Assembly (NCBI RefSeq): GCF_001949125.1
Contig: NZ_MSTI01000118.1
Location: forward strand, 1 to 46,099
Direction of reading: 5' to 3'
From: Deinococcus marmoris
Lineage (GTDB): Bacteria > Deinococcota > Deinococci > Deinococcales > Deinococcaceae
DNA: 46,099 nucleotides
In this document: in pieces, positions 25,414 through 34,076 of the stretch
Layout: each line of letters begins with the position of its first letter
Position numbering within the stretch: the stretch's first letter is position 1
Translations under genes and position numbers: made by a program
Notes under the pieces: model-generated
The model's database searches: none
What the model was told of the DNA's origin: nothing
The model's input: only the letters and a program-made list of their open reading frames with translations

Positions 25414-26740
25414 AGCGAACCTCCGGGAGACGCGCGCCGGCCTGATTGAGCGCGGCACGCAACGGCGCAGCAGGGACGGAACCCACTTCAATGCCGCGTG
25501 AGAGGGCGAGCGCTGCGGCAGTACCGGCAGCTTGACCGAGGGCCATCGAGATGGGCGAGACGCGCGTAGACCCCAGCGCCTCGTGTGACACGCTGATGCA
25601 GCGGCCCGCAACGAGCAGGCCCTGCACACCCCTGGGAACCAGGGTGCGGAAAGGAATGGCGTAGGGTTCGGTGAAGGTGTACTTGTGGAAATCGTCGCCC
25701 TGACCGGTGGGGGCATGAACGTCGATCGGGTAATAGACCTGGGCGACGGCGTCATCGAAGCTCCGCTGCTCAAGAATGTCCGGGACCGTCAGCGTGTACT
25801 CGCCGACGATGCGGCGGGTTTCACGGATCCCCACGCTGGCGGCGGCGGCCACGAGTTCAGCCTGTTCAAATCCTGGAACGTGCGCCCTGAAGAACGTCAG
25901 CAGGGCGTGGAGCTGTTCGCGGCCCTCGACTTCCGCAGCGCTCAGGCCCGCGCTGGTCAAGGCGTTCGCGCCGACAATCCTGACCGTGTTCACCGCAACC
26001 TCGGCGCTGAGAGACGTCTGGAAGAAGAGCAGGCGGTCGCGGGGAACGTTGGCCGGACCGTATTTGCGCCAGAGACTAAAAAACCCGCTGACCGCCAGGA
26101 ACTGGGCGTCCGGGTCACTGCCCGCATGGAACTCCTCGGGATGGCGGCGCATGTATTCCCGGACCTGCCCCAGATCAACGTTCCCCAGTCTGAAGTAGGT
26201 GGTCAGGGGTTGAGTCAGGCCGTCCTCCTCACGCCCGAGCCAGTACCCGGCGCCCGCGCGCGCCGCCACCTCAGCGTCACCAGAAGCGTCAATGACAACG
26301 CCGGCGTTGACAACCACACGCCCTTCACGGCACCACAGCGTGGCCCCAGTAACACGCGTACCGTCCAGCGTCGGTTCGGTGAACAACGAGTGATACAGCA
26401 ACTGGACACCCGCTGCCCGCAACATTCGCTCGCTGACGTATTTGAGACCTTCGGCATGGAACGGCGTGGCGCTCGGCGCGTAACCGATTCCGTCAGCCAC
26501 ATGTCCAGGACTGAATCCGCCCTGACGCAGTTCGTTGACGAGTTCTTGAGGATAGCCCCAGATAACCTGCCCTTTCGGCCCATGAAACGTCAGCATGGGA
26601 AAAGTGCCGTACGATGTGAGGCTGCCGCCCAGATAACCATTTTTTTCGACGAGCAGAACGGACATGCCGCCGCGGGCGGCAGCCAGCGCTGCCATCATCC
26701 CGGCGGGGCCGCCACCGACCACCAGGACATCCACGTTCAT
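25406..26740 (-). CDS. FAD-dependent oxidoreductase (PF12831-like), second cassette
   Basis: A 444-residue flavoprotein with N-terminal DVLVVGGGPAGMMAALAAARGGMSVLLVEK (GGGPAG near 8-13) and the signature YLGGSLTSYGTFPML. VVIDASGDAEVAARAGAGYWLGRE and the C-terminal FRTLVPRGVQGLLVAGRCISVSHEALGSTRVSPISMALGQAAGTAAALAL are the remaining flavin-site blocks. It is about 90 residues shorter than the enzyme at 17352 but of the same type. It lies between the LacI gene and the binding-protein gene with overlaps on both sides. The substrate is unknown; the linkage with a carbohydrate importer suggests a sugar-derived compound. Confidence 0.82.
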   Translation of the reverse strand: MNVDVLVVGGGPAGMMAALAAARGGMSVLLVEKNGYLGGSLTSYGTFPMLTFHGPKGQVIWGYPQELVNELRQGGFSPGHVADGIGYAPSATPFHAEGLKYVSERMLRAAGVQLLYHSLFTEPTLDGTRVTGATLWCREGRVVVNAGVVIDASGDAEVAARAGAGYWLGREEDGLTQPLTTYFRLGNVDLGQVREYMRRHPEEFHAGSDPDAQFLAVSGFFSLWRKYGPANVPRDRLLFFQTSLSAEVAVNTVRIVGANALTSAGLSAAEVEGREQLHALLTFFRAHVPGFEQAELVAAAASVGIRETRRIVGEYTLTVPDILEQRSFDDAVAQVYYPIDVHAPTGQGDDFHKYTFTEPYAIPFRTLVPRGVQGLLVAGRCISVSHEALGSTRVSPISMALGQAAGTAAALALSRGIEVGSVPAAPLRAALNQAGARLPEVRYA

Positions 26741-27735
26741 GGCGTTCCCTTCAGAGGGCGCGTCGTGTCCCGGATGACCAGCGAGGGCGGCAGGGTCCAG
26801 TGAATGGGGGCTTCCGCTTCGCCCCAGGCCAGATGGGCAGCGAGGCGCGCAGCATGCCGTCCCAGGCGACGGCGTGGCACATGAACCGTGGTGAGGTGAG
26901 CGGCCTCGGCAGCGGACACGTCGCTGTAACCGACGATCTGCATGTCGCCCGGAACTGCCACGCCCGCCCGGTCCAGCCCCCGCAGCGCGCCCACGGCCAT
27001 CAGATCATGCGCGACAAAAATTCCGTCTGTTGCTCCGCCAGGATCCTCCGAACCCAGAATTTTAGCGACGGTCTGTTCACCAGCAAGCGCGGTCGGTTCG
27101 GCATGCCAGTGCCCGGCCGGTGAATAGCCGTACTCTGCAAGGGCCCGTTGAAACCCTGCCAACCGGTCACCATAGACAGGATCTTTTGGATCTGGACTCA
27201 TGAACGCCAGCCGACGGGAGCCAGAGTCCAGCAGATGTCTGGTGGCCAGTTCTGCGCCTCCGATATTGTCGGTCAAGACCGCATTGGAGCAGGTATGGCG
27301 CTGATGACGCCCAACGAATACGGTCGGCAGAGTGAGTGAGTGGATAAGCCGCACGAAGTCATCAGACAGTGGGAGTCCGGCCACGACGAGACAGTCGTGA
27401 CCGGCCACAACGTCCAGCGCGTCGGGCATATCCGCGACCTCGGAGTAATGAACATGACAGCCGCCAACAGCAGCCTCTTCCATGATTCCGTGAAGCACCT
27501 CCCCGAAGAACACGTCACTTGGTGGAAACTGACTTAACCGGACGAAGAGGACGTGGATGCTCAACGGCTCTTCTGTGCGCCGGTAGCGAGTCGAGGAGTA
27601 GCCAAGTTCAGCGGCGATTCGGAGCACCCTGAGACGTGTCTCGTCTCCGATGTGCGTGTTTCCTTTCAGAACGCGGCACACCGTGGCGATGGAGACATTT
27701 GCGGCTCGCGCAATATCACTCTGGTTCACACGCAT
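26737..27735 (-). CDS. LacI-family transcriptional regulator (second importer)
   Basis: A 332-residue regulator with the LacI helix-turn-helix VNQSDIARAANVSIATVCRVLKGNTHIGDETRLRVLRIAAELGYSS (about residues 3-48) and a sensor domain (about 60-330). It is the first gene of the operon running down to 22474; its stop overlaps the ATG of the oxidoreductase gene (ATGA). The predicted -10 box ends only about 12 bases before the ATG, so the transcript is almost leaderless, and no ribosome site is visible. It probably represses its own operon through the palindrome at 27782-27794. Confidence 0.88.
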   Translation of the reverse strand: MRVNQSDIARAANVSIATVCRVLKGNTHIGDETRLRVLRIAAELGYSSTRYRRTEEPLSIHVLFVRLSQFPPSDVFFGEVLHGIMEEAAVGGCHVHYSEVADMPDALDVVAGHDCLVVAGLPLSDDFVRLIHSLTLPTVFVGRHQRHTCSNAVLTDNIGGAELATRHLLDSGSRRLAFMSPDPKDPVYGDRLAGFQRALAEYGYSPAGHWHAEPTALAGEQTVAKILGSEDPGGATDGIFVAHDLMAVGALRGLDRAGVAVPGDMQIVGYSDVSAAEAAHLTTVHVPRRRLGRHAARLAAHLAWGEAEAPIHWTLPPSLVIRDTTRPLKGTP

Positions 27736-27746
27736 GGGTAATGATC

Positions 27747-27775
27747 AGCGTAGGAGTTCCGCGCTCAGAATTCAA
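27747..27775 (-). promoter_or_regulatory. Predicted promoter of the second sugar-importer operon
   Basis: On the minus strand TTGAAT (27770-27775), 17-base spacer, TACGCT (27747-27752). Moderate match; the start site would fall about 5 bases before the LacI ATG. Confidence 0.45.
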
Positions 27776-27781
27776 ATTCAA

Positions 27782-27794
27782 TGCAAAATTTGCA
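27782..27794. promoter_or_regulatory. Perfect palindrome TGCAAA-A-TTTGCA, operator candidate
   Basis: A 13-base perfect inverted repeat around a single central A, 6 bases upstream of the -35 box of the LacI-led operon. Its position and symmetry suit an autoregulatory operator, though LacI sites more often have an even-numbered CG centre. Confidence 0.5.
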
Positions 27795-27915
27795 CTGCGC
27801 TACCGAAAGGCAGGAGCGATGATGTGACCCGGAGAAGTTTTTGGAGCCGGCTCAGAGGTACGATTCCATTGCACTTGGACTGGATTGACCGATGGGGGAA
27901 CCTCATCAGGGCCAG

Positions 27916-28665
27916 CTACGGAGCCGTGACCTGTCTCGAAATATGCACGTCCAGCAGATCACCCGACTGGAAAGAGACGTTGCGGTAGAGCACCTCGCCG
28001 CCCGCAGTCAGGCCCAGGGTCACGAAGCGCAGCAGTGGGCTGCCCACGGCCACCCGGAGGATACGGGCCGTCGATGGGTCTGCCGCCACGGCGGAGATGC
28101 GTGTCGAGGTGGAGGCCAGCGGGTCAAGCAGGTAAGGGGTCAGGAAGTCGATCACTCCCCGCGTCGGTTCGAAGGCGGCCCAGTCGGCGATGGCCCGGTC
28201 AATGTGCGGCGCGAACGTGTACGTCACCTGTACGGCAGGCGTCCCATCTGCGAGGTACAGCACGTCGAGAGAAGTGAGTTTGACATCCTGGGAGACACCC
28301 AGATCGGCGGCGGTGGCCGCGTCGGCGCAACCGCTCCGCCGGGTCCAAGTGTCCACCTGCGCTTCGTACCCTGCCGCGCGGATCACGTCGGGAATGGGCA
28401 GCACATGGTTAAGCGGCGCATGTAGCGATTGTGGGGGCCTGGCCTTGAAGGTTCCCAGACCATGCTGGCGGACGATCAGGCCGTCGCGCTCCAGACGGGC
28501 CAGACCTTCGCGTACGGTGGTGCGGCTCACTCCAAGTTCGGCACTCAGCGCGGTTTCGCTGGGTAAGCGCTCACCAGGGGCCAGGCCCGGCATCAGGCCG
28601 CGCAGATGTTCGGCCACCATCTGGGGCCGCGTGGCCCGCACGGCAGAGGAAGGTTGTGTATCCAT
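27916..28665 (-). CDS. GntR-family regulator with UTRA sensor domain (HutC type)
   Basis: A 249-residue protein: winged helix-turn-helix (PQMVAEHLRGLMPGLAPGERLPSETALSAELGVSRTTVREGLARLERDGLIVRQHGLGTF, about residues 15-75) and a C-terminal UTRA ligand-binding domain (about 90-245) with LDVLYLADGTPAVQVTYTFAPH and ILRVAVGSPLLRFVTLGLTAGGEVLYRNVSF. I chose the ATG at 28665, right after the divergent intergenic region; the longer open frame would cover the neighbour's promoter. It diverges from the importer/purine operon starting at 28772 and almost certainly controls it. The ligand may be a purine or nucleoside, by context. Confidence 0.85.
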   Translation of the reverse strand: MDTQPSSAVRATRPQMVAEHLRGLMPGLAPGERLPSETALSAELGVSRTTVREGLARLERDGLIVRQHGLGTFKARPPQSLHAPLNHVLPIPDVIRAAGYEAQVDTWTRRSGCADAATAADLGVSQDVKLTSLDVLYLADGTPAVQVTYTFAPHIDRAIADWAAFEPTRGVIDFLTPYLLDPLASTSTRISAVAADPSTARILRVAVGSPLLRFVTLGLTAGGEVLYRNVSFQSGDLLDVHISRQVTAP

Positions 28666-28698
28666 AGCTGAAGACCCGGAGTTTACACGATCTATGAT

Positions 28699-28712
28699 GT
28701 CGGACGTCCAAC
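28699..28712. promoter_or_regulatory. GT-N-GGACGTCC-N-AC palindrome, GntR operator candidate
   Basis: In the 106-base divergent region, GTCGGACGTCCAAC pairs at six of seven positions. It lies directly after a TATGAT hexamer (28693-28698) that could be the -10 box of the plus operon, so a bound dimer would obstruct transcription; on the minus strand it contains TTGGAC, a possible -35 box. Confidence 0.5.
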
Positions 28713-28771
28713 AACCTCCGCTATCGCCACAATCCCGCAGCCGCTTCACACGATGTTGTTCAGGAGTGCCT

Positions 28772-29800
28772 ATGAAGACCCCCCGACATGTCCGGCTTCT
28801 CTTCACGCTTTTGCCACTGAGCCTCGCCGCTGCTCAGGCCCAGAAGACCACCCTGGTGGTCTCCGGCTTCGGTATCGCCCAGGACAAGATCGAGAAGAAC
28901 ATCGCCAAGCCCTTTGAGGCTGTCTGCGGCTGCAACGTCGTCTTCGAGGTGGGCAACAACGCCGACCGCCTCGCCAAGCTGACCGCGCGCAAGGCCAATC
29001 CCAATGTGGACGTCGTGCTGCTTGCCGACTATTTCGCCAAGCAGGCCAGCAACCAGGGGCTGTTCGAGAAACTGGACACGGCCCAGCTCAGCAACTACGG
29101 CAAGCTCTATGACTTCGCCCGCGACCCCCTCAAGGACGGCACGGCGGTGGCCTTCACGGTCTACTCGGTCAGCATCGTTTACCGCACCGACAAGATCACC
29201 AAACCCATCACCTCCTGGAAGGACCTGTGGCGCCCGGAACTGGCCGGGAAAGTCGCGCTGCCCAACATCACCACGACCCAGGGACCGCCCACGGTGTGGC
29301 TGGTCAACCGGGCTTACGGCGGCAAGGACAGCGACGCTTCCGCCGCCTTTGGCCAGCTCGGCAAGCTCAAGGTGCTGACGTACTACAACCAGTCGTCGCA
29401 GGTGACCTCGCTGTTCGCACAGGACGAGATCTGGGCCGCGCCGGTGGGCCGCTTCGCGTGGGGCGGACTGCTCAACACCAAAAAGCCCCTGGCCTGGGCG
29501 CGGCTATCCGACGGGCAGGCAGGACTGGTGAACGTCGCGTCGGTGGTCAAGGGCAGCAAAAACGTGGCACTGGCCCATAAATTCATCGACTTCATGCTGT
29601 CGACGCCGGTGCAGACGGCCCAGGCCCTCGATCTGGTGGACTCCCCAGTGAACAAGCAGGTCAAGCTGCCGGCTGCCGTCGCCAACCAGTTGACCGTGGG
29701 GGTCAGCCAGGTGGCGGGGCTGCGCTTCATGGACACGTCCTACGTCCTGACCAACCGCGACAACTGGATCCAGCGCTGGAACCGTGAAGTCGTGAAGTGA
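28772..29800 (+). CDS. ABC transporter substrate-binding protein (PotD/thiamine-iron type)
   Basis: A 342-residue exported protein. Signal peptide about residues 1-23 (MKTPRHVRLLFTLLPLSLAA, ending AQA-Q). The mature part starts TTLVVSGFGIAQDKIEKNIAKPFEAVCGCNVVFEVGNNADRLAKL and contains DVVLLADYFAKQASNQGLF, SVSIVYRTDKITKPITSWKDLWRPELAGKVALPN and the C-terminal NRDNWIQRWNREVVK, all in the PotD-type pattern. Relatives bind spermidine, putrescine and other small compounds. The genes downstream encode adenine deaminase and a nucleoside hydrolase, so a purine compound is a likely ligand (inference). The ATG at 28772 follows CAGGAG. Two cysteines in a CGC motif near residue 50 are unusual for the family. 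Confidence 0.85.
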   Translation: MKTPRHVRLLFTLLPLSLAAAQAQKTTLVVSGFGIAQDKIEKNIAKPFEAVCGCNVVFEVGNNADRLAKLTARKANPNVDVVLLADYFAKQASNQGLFEKLDTAQLSNYGKLYDFARDPLKDGTAVAFTVYSVSIVYRTDKITKPITSWKDLWRPELAGKVALPNITTTQGPPTVWLVNRAYGGKDSDASAAFGQLGKLKVLTYYNQSSQVTSLFAQDEIWAAPVGRFAWGGLLNTKKPLAWARLSDGQAGLVNVASVVKGSKNVALAHKFIDFMLSTPVQTAQALDLVDSPVNKQVKLPAAVANQLTVGVSQVAGLRFMDTSYVLTNRDNWIQRWNREVVK

Positions 29801-30618
29801 TGCCAGGCCGAACCGTCACGCCCTGGCTGCTGGTCACGCCGGCCCTGCTGTTCCTGACGCTGGTGTTCCTTTACCCGGTGGTCAAGTTGCTGCTCAACAG
29901 TTTCAGTGTGGGCGACACCTTTGGACTGGGCAATTACACGTCATTTTTCGGCGACCGCTTCAACCTCGAAGTGCTGTGGCGAACCCTGCGGGTGGCGCTG
30001 GTCGTGACCCTGGTCAGCGCGGTGGTGTGCTATCCCGCCGCCTACGGCATCCAGTCGGTGCCGCCGCGCTACCGCGGCCTGGTCACGGCGCTGATCATCG
30101 TGCCCCTGATGACCTCGCCCGTCGCCCGCACGTACGCGTGGCTGGTGCTGCTGGGGCAGACTGGAATCGTCAACACCGCCCTGCTGCGCAGCGGGCTGGT
30201 CCAGGAGCCGGTGCGCATCCTGTACACCGAGTGGGCGGTCTATATCGGGATGGCGCAACTGTTCATTCCGCTGATGCTGCTGACCCTGATCAGCGCCATG
30301 GAGAACCTGCCCCGCGATGTGGTGCCTGCCGCGCGCAGCCTGGGGGCCACGTCCTTGCAGTCGTTTACCCGCGTGATCCTGCCGCTGACCCGCGAGGGTC
30401 TGGTGGTGGGCGGCACGCTGGTCTTCACCGGCTGTATCACCGCCTACGTCACGCCCGCGCTGCTGGGCGGCGCGCGCGTACAACTGCTCGCCACGCTGCT
30501 CTACCAGAAGGCCGGGGTGACCGTCGACTACGCCGCTGCGAGCGTCATCAGCGTGGTCATGCTGGCATTGACCCTGACCGTGGCGGGCGTGCTGCGCGGA
30601 CGTGGGGGGCGAACATGA
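29800..30618 (+). CDS. ABC transporter permease, PotB type
   Basis: A 272-residue membrane protein, about six helices, beginning MPGRTVTPWLLVTPALLFLTLVFLYPVVKLLLNSF. The EAA loop VPAARSLGATSLQSFTRVILPLTREGLV begins near residue 175. Start is ATG at 29800 in a TGATG overlap with the binding-protein stop; GTG at 29797 is an alternative. Its stop overlaps the next permease's ATG (ATGA). With PotC- and PotA-type proteins it completes the only importer in this window that includes its own ATPase. Confidence 0.9.
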   Translation: MPGRTVTPWLLVTPALLFLTLVFLYPVVKLLLNSFSVGDTFGLGNYTSFFGDRFNLEVLWRTLRVALVVTLVSAVVCYPAAYGIQSVPPRYRGLVTALIIVPLMTSPVARTYAWLVLLGQTGIVNTALLRSGLVQEPVRILYTEWAVYIGMAQLFIPLMLLTLISAMENLPRDVVPAARSLGATSLQSFTRVILPLTREGLVVGGTLVFTGCITAYVTPALLGGARVQLLATLLYQKAGVTVDYAAASVISVVMLALTLTVAGVLRGRGGRT

Positions 30619-31391
30619 ATTCCAGCCGCGTTCCCATCATCATCCTGTACCTGACCCTGGTGTTCCTGGTCGGCCCCTTTCTGGTGGTCTTCATCGCAGC
30701 CTTCGGTGGGGAGCCGACGTTAAAATTTCCGCCGACCAGCTTCTCCACGCAGTGGTTCACGAAGGTCTTCGAGGTGGAGAGCTTTCGCAGCAGCTTCCTG
30801 ACCAGCCTGGGGTTGGGGTTGATGTCCACCAGCCTGGCCCTGGCACTCGGCATTCCGGTGGCCTATGCCCTGAGCCGTTTCCGCCTGCCTGGCGCAGTGG
30901 TGATCCAGACAGTGCTGACCAGTCCGGCGCTGGTTCCGGGACTGGTGGTCGGCCTGGCCCTGCTCCAGTACTTCATTAACCTCGGTGGATCGGTGTACCC
31001 GTCGCTGCTGGCAGCCCATACGGCCCTGCTGCTGCCCTATGTGGTGCGGGTGGTTTCGACCAGCCTGATCAACCTCAAGCCCGATATCGAAGAAGCCGCC
31101 ATCAGCCTGGGAGCCTCGCGTCTGACGGCGTTCCGGCTGGTGGTGTTGCCCAACATCCGCGGCGGTGTGGCGGCGGCGGCCGTCCTGGCCTTTATTACCT
31201 CGTTCGATCAGGTGGCGGTCTCGCTGTTCCTGACCGGTCCCGGCGTTTCCACGCTGCCGATCTCCATGCTGACGTTCATGGAGTACAACTACGATCCCAC
31301 CATCGCGGCGCTCTCCACCCTGCTGATCATCTTTTCCATCGGACTGGTGCTGGTCTTTGAGCGGGTGCTCGGTCTGTCGAGGTACGTATGA
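30615..31391 (+). CDS. ABC transporter permease, PotC type
   Basis: A 258-residue membrane protein starting MNSSRVPIIILYLTLVFLVG, with GIPVAYALSRFRLPGAVVIQTVLTSPALVPGLVVGLALLQ and the EAA loop IEEAAISLGASRLTAFRLVVLPNIRGG near residues 157-183. A longer frame continues upstream through the PotB-type gene but is an overprint. The ATG at 30615 overlaps the PotB stop. Confidence 0.9.
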   Translation: MNSSRVPIIILYLTLVFLVGPFLVVFIAAFGGEPTLKFPPTSFSTQWFTKVFEVESFRSSFLTSLGLGLMSTSLALALGIPVAYALSRFRLPGAVVIQTVLTSPALVPGLVVGLALLQYFINLGGSVYPSLLAAHTALLLPYVVRVVSTSLINLKPDIEEAAISLGASRLTAFRLVVLPNIRGGVAAAAVLAFITSFDQVAVSLFLTGPGVSTLPISMLTFMEYNYDPTIAALSTLLIIFSIGLVLVFERVLGLSRYV

Positions 31392-31401
31392 CGAGGTCTC
31401 T

Positions 31402-32391
31402 GTGAGTCACCTGCAACTCGATCATCTGCACCTGCGCTATGGGAATGCCCCCGCCGTCGAGGACCTGAACCTGGAGGTGCAGGACGGCGAACTGGTGTCG
31501 CTCCTCGGTCCGTCAGGCTGCGGCAAGACCACCACCATGCGCGCGGTGGCCGGCCTGCTCGCGCCGGCTGGCGGAACGATCACGCTGGGCGGCCAGGACA
31601 TCACGCGCCTGCCCGCCAACCGGCGCGATATCGGCCTGGTCTTCCAGTCCTACGCCCTGTTCCCGCACCTGAGCACCTTCGAGAACGTGGCCTTTGGTTT
31701 GCGGCTGCGCAAGGTCCAGGACGCGGAGCTGCGCCGGCGCGTCGGCGACGCCCTGGAAGTGGTGGGCCTGTCCGAGTTTGCTGCCCGGCTGCCCGCCAAC
31801 CTGTCGGGCGGCCAGCAGCAGCGTGTGGCACTCGCGCGGGCCATCGTCATCGAGCCCCGGCTGCTGCTGCTCGACGAGCCGCTCAGCAACCTCGACGCCA
31901 AGCTGCGGCTGGACATGCGCGGCGAGTTGCGGCGCATCCAGCGTGAACTGGGCGTCACCATGCTGTACGTCACGCATGACCAGGACGAGGCGCTGGCGCT
32001 GTCGGACCGCATCGTGATCATGCGTGCCGGGCGCATCGAGCAGCAGGGCACGCCGGAGCAGGTCTACGCCCGCCCGGGGACGCCGTTCGTCGCCGACTTC
32101 ATGGGCTGGCAGAACATTCTGTCTGCCGGCAACGTCCCGGAGCCGCTGCGGCGCACACACCCGGCCGCGACCCACTTCGCGTGGCGGCCCGAGTCGGTGA
32201 CGCTGGGCGCCGGTCCCACGTCCGGGCGGGTCCTGGCCCGCACCTACCAGGGTGAGCATCTCGAGTTCCTGCTCGACAGTCCACTAGGCCGCGTCAAGGC
32301 TTTCGCGCCGGTCACCGCCCAGTGGGCCGAGGGCAGTGAACTGACCTTCACCCTCCCGCCCGAACGCGCCGCCGCGCTGAGGGACGCATGA
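31402..32391 (+). CDS. ABC transporter ATP-binding protein, PotA type
   Basis: A 329-residue ATPase with every nucleotide-binding motif: Walker A GPSGCGKT (36-43), Q82 in VFQSYALF, signature LSGGQ (134-138), Walker B LLLLDEP (154-160) and switch H192. The C-terminal third (about 240-329) is a TOBE-type regulatory domain. I chose GTG at 31402 (after GAGG) because the ATG at 31357 lies inside the PotC-type gene. It powers the adjacent permeases; being of the TOBE-containing PotA/MalK class it could in principle also serve the two MalK-less sugar importers in this window, which is speculation. Its stop overlaps the adenine deaminase ATG. Confidence 0.93.
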   Translation: MSHLQLDHLHLRYGNAPAVEDLNLEVQDGELVSLLGPSGCGKTTTMRAVAGLLAPAGGTITLGGQDITRLPANRRDIGLVFQSYALFPHLSTFENVAFGLRLRKVQDAELRRRVGDALEVVGLSEFAARLPANLSGGQQQRVALARAIVIEPRLLLLDEPLSNLDAKLRLDMRGELRRIQRELGVTMLYVTHDQDEALALSDRIVIMRAGRIEQQGTPEQVYARPGTPFVADFMGWQNILSAGNVPEPLRRTHPAATHFAWRPESVTLGAGPTSGRVLARTYQGEHLEFLLDSPLGRVKAFAPVTAQWAEGSELTFTLPPERAAALRDA

Positions 32392-34076
32392 CACTCGATC
32401 TGCTGCTCACCGGGGCCACCATCTTCGACGTGGCCCGCAGCCGCACCTACGCGGGCTGGCTGGGGATCAGGGGCGGGCGCTTCCAGTACGTCGAGGAAGG
32501 CGAGGTGCCCGCAGGTATCGACGCCGTGGAAACCCGTGACCTGGGGGGCCGCCGGGTGACGCCCGGTCTGATCGACGCCCACATGCACATCGAGTCCAGC
32601 CTGCTGACACCCCGGCGGTTCGCCGAGGCGGTTTTGCCGCACGGGACGACCACGGTGATGACGGACCCGCACGAGCTGGCCAACGTCCTGGGCGTGGTCG
32701 GCGTGACCTACACCCTGGACGCCAGCGAGGGTCTGCCCCTGCGGGTTTACGTCGCGGTGCCCTCGTGCGTGCCGGCCACCACCGCCGAGCTGGAAACGGC
32801 ACTGGGCAAGATCGACGCCGGCGACGTGCGCCGCTTGGCCGCGCATCCGCGCGTGCTGGCGCTGGGGGAGGTCATGGACTACCAGGGCCTGGCGGCCGGG
32901 GTCACCGCGCTGCCCTCCCTCATCACGGCGGCCCAGGACGCCGGCCTGCTGATCGAGGGCCACACGCCCACCCTGGGCGGCACGGTGCTTTCGGACTACA
33001 CCGCGTACGGCATTCTCTCGGATCACACGCTGTCCACGCCGGAGAAGCTGCTCGAACAACTCACCAAAGGCTACACGGTGATGCTGCAGGAAAAGAGCCT
33101 GAACGCCGAGGTGGTGCGGGCGGTCCTTGAATTGCCGGACCGCTCACGGGTCCTGCTCGTCACGGACGACGTGATGCCCAACCGCCTTGAAGGCGGCCAC
33201 CTCTCCCGACTGGTCAACCTGGCCGCTGATCTGGGCTGGCCGCTGGTAGACGCCGTCGCGGCGGCCAGCCTGCGTCCGGCCATGTACCTGGGCCTGCGGC
33301 ATGTGGGGATCCTCGCGCCGGGCCGGGCCGCCGACTTCTGCGTGCTGGAAGCCGGCGCCGACTTCCAGGTCAACGAGACCTGGGTTGCGGGCCAGCCCGT
33401 CGCCCGGCAGGGGCAGTGCCTGACCAAAACGGTTCCTTTCCCAGCGCCGGCTGGGGGAGAGCTGACCCGGCCCACCATTGACGCGGCCGCACTGACGTTC
33501 GCCGTACCGGACGGCTCCCACCTGACGAACGTTCTGAGGGCCAACACCCGCAACACCTTTACCGTCCTCGAGCCGCAGCAGGTGACTTTCGATCAGGGCT
33601 GGCCGCAGGACGGCAGCTCGGACGACGTCCTGAACACCGTTGCCGTGTTTACCCGCCAGGGCAGCGGGCCACCGGGCCTGGGGCTGCTGCGCGGCTTCGG
33701 GCTGCGCTCGGGCGCGTTTGCCAGCACGCTGGCGCACGACAGCCACAACCTGCTGGTCGTGGGCCGCTCACGGCAGGACATGCTGGCCGCCGCCCAGCTA
33801 TTGCAGCGCGCCGGGGGCGGGATGGCCTACGTCCACGGCGAGGAACACCTTCACCTACCTCTGGCGGTGGCGGCCCTGATCAGCGACGCGCCGCTGGCAG
33901 ACGTCGCCCGCGACTTCGAGGCCATCGAGGCGGCCCTGCGGCGGGGCGGCGTGGTTCACCTCAATCCGGTGCTGTTCCTGACCATTTTGCCGCTGACGGT
34001 CAGCCCGCAGGTCAAGGTCTCGGACCGGGGCCTCGTCGACGTGGAGCGCCGCGCGCTGCTCCCCCTGTTCCCGTGA
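32388..34076 (+). CDS. ade: Adenine deaminase
   Basis: A 562-residue amidohydrolase converting adenine to hypoxanthine and ammonia. Motifs of the Ade family: DAHMHIESS with H65 and H67, TTVMTDPHELANVLG (near 88-101), LGEVMDYQG with E161, EGHTP near 190-194, and TDD at 259-261 inside VLLVTDDVMPNRL. The C-terminal half has the family blocks GLGLLRGFGLRSGAFASTLAHDSHNLLVVG. Length is close to the usual 570-600. The ATG overlaps the ATPase stop (ATGA) and the stop overlaps the GTG of the nucleoside hydrolase gene, so transport and purine metabolism are on one transcript. The two metal ions (Mn/Fe) typical of the family are expected. Confidence 0.9.
   Translation: MTLDLLLTGATIFDVARSRTYAGWLGIRGGRFQYVEEGEVPAGIDAVETRDLGGRRVTPGLIDAHMHIESSLLTPRRFAEAVLPHGTTTVMTDPHELANVLGVVGVTYTLDASEGLPLRVYVAVPSCVPATTAELETALGKIDAGDVRRLAAHPRVLALGEVMDYQGLAAGVTALPSLITAAQDAGLLIEGHTPTLGGTVLSDYTAYGILSDHTLSTPEKLLEQLTKGYTVMLQEKSLNAEVVRAVLELPDRSRVLLVTDDVMPNRLEGGHLSRLVNLAADLGWPLVDAVAAASLRPAMYLGLRHVGILAPGRAADFCVLEAGADFQVNETWVAGQPVARQGQCLTKTVPFPAPAGGELTRPTIDAAALTFAVPDGSHLTNVLRANTRNTFTVLEPQQVTFDQGWPQDGSSDDVLNTVAVFTRQGSGPPGLGLLRGFGLRSGAFASTLAHDSHNLLVVGRSRQDMLAAAQLLQRAGGGMAYVHGEEHLHLPLAVAALISDAPLADVARDFEAIEAALRRGGVVHLNPVLFLTILPLTVSPQVKVSDRGLVDVERRALLPLFP

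Noticed and set aside
24187..25773. 528-codon version of the second sugar-binding protein
   Set aside because: The first 120 codons overlap the oxidoreductase gene and precede a clear signal peptide beginning at 25413.
29976..30614. Upstream extension of the PotC-type frame
   Set aside because: This part lies entirely inside the PotB-type gene in another frame; the ATG at 30615 with its ATGA overlap is the sensible start.
31357..31401. Longer N-terminus for the PotA-type ATPase
   Set aside because: It would sit inside the PotC-type gene and precede the normal family start; GTG at 31402 has a GAGG element upstream.
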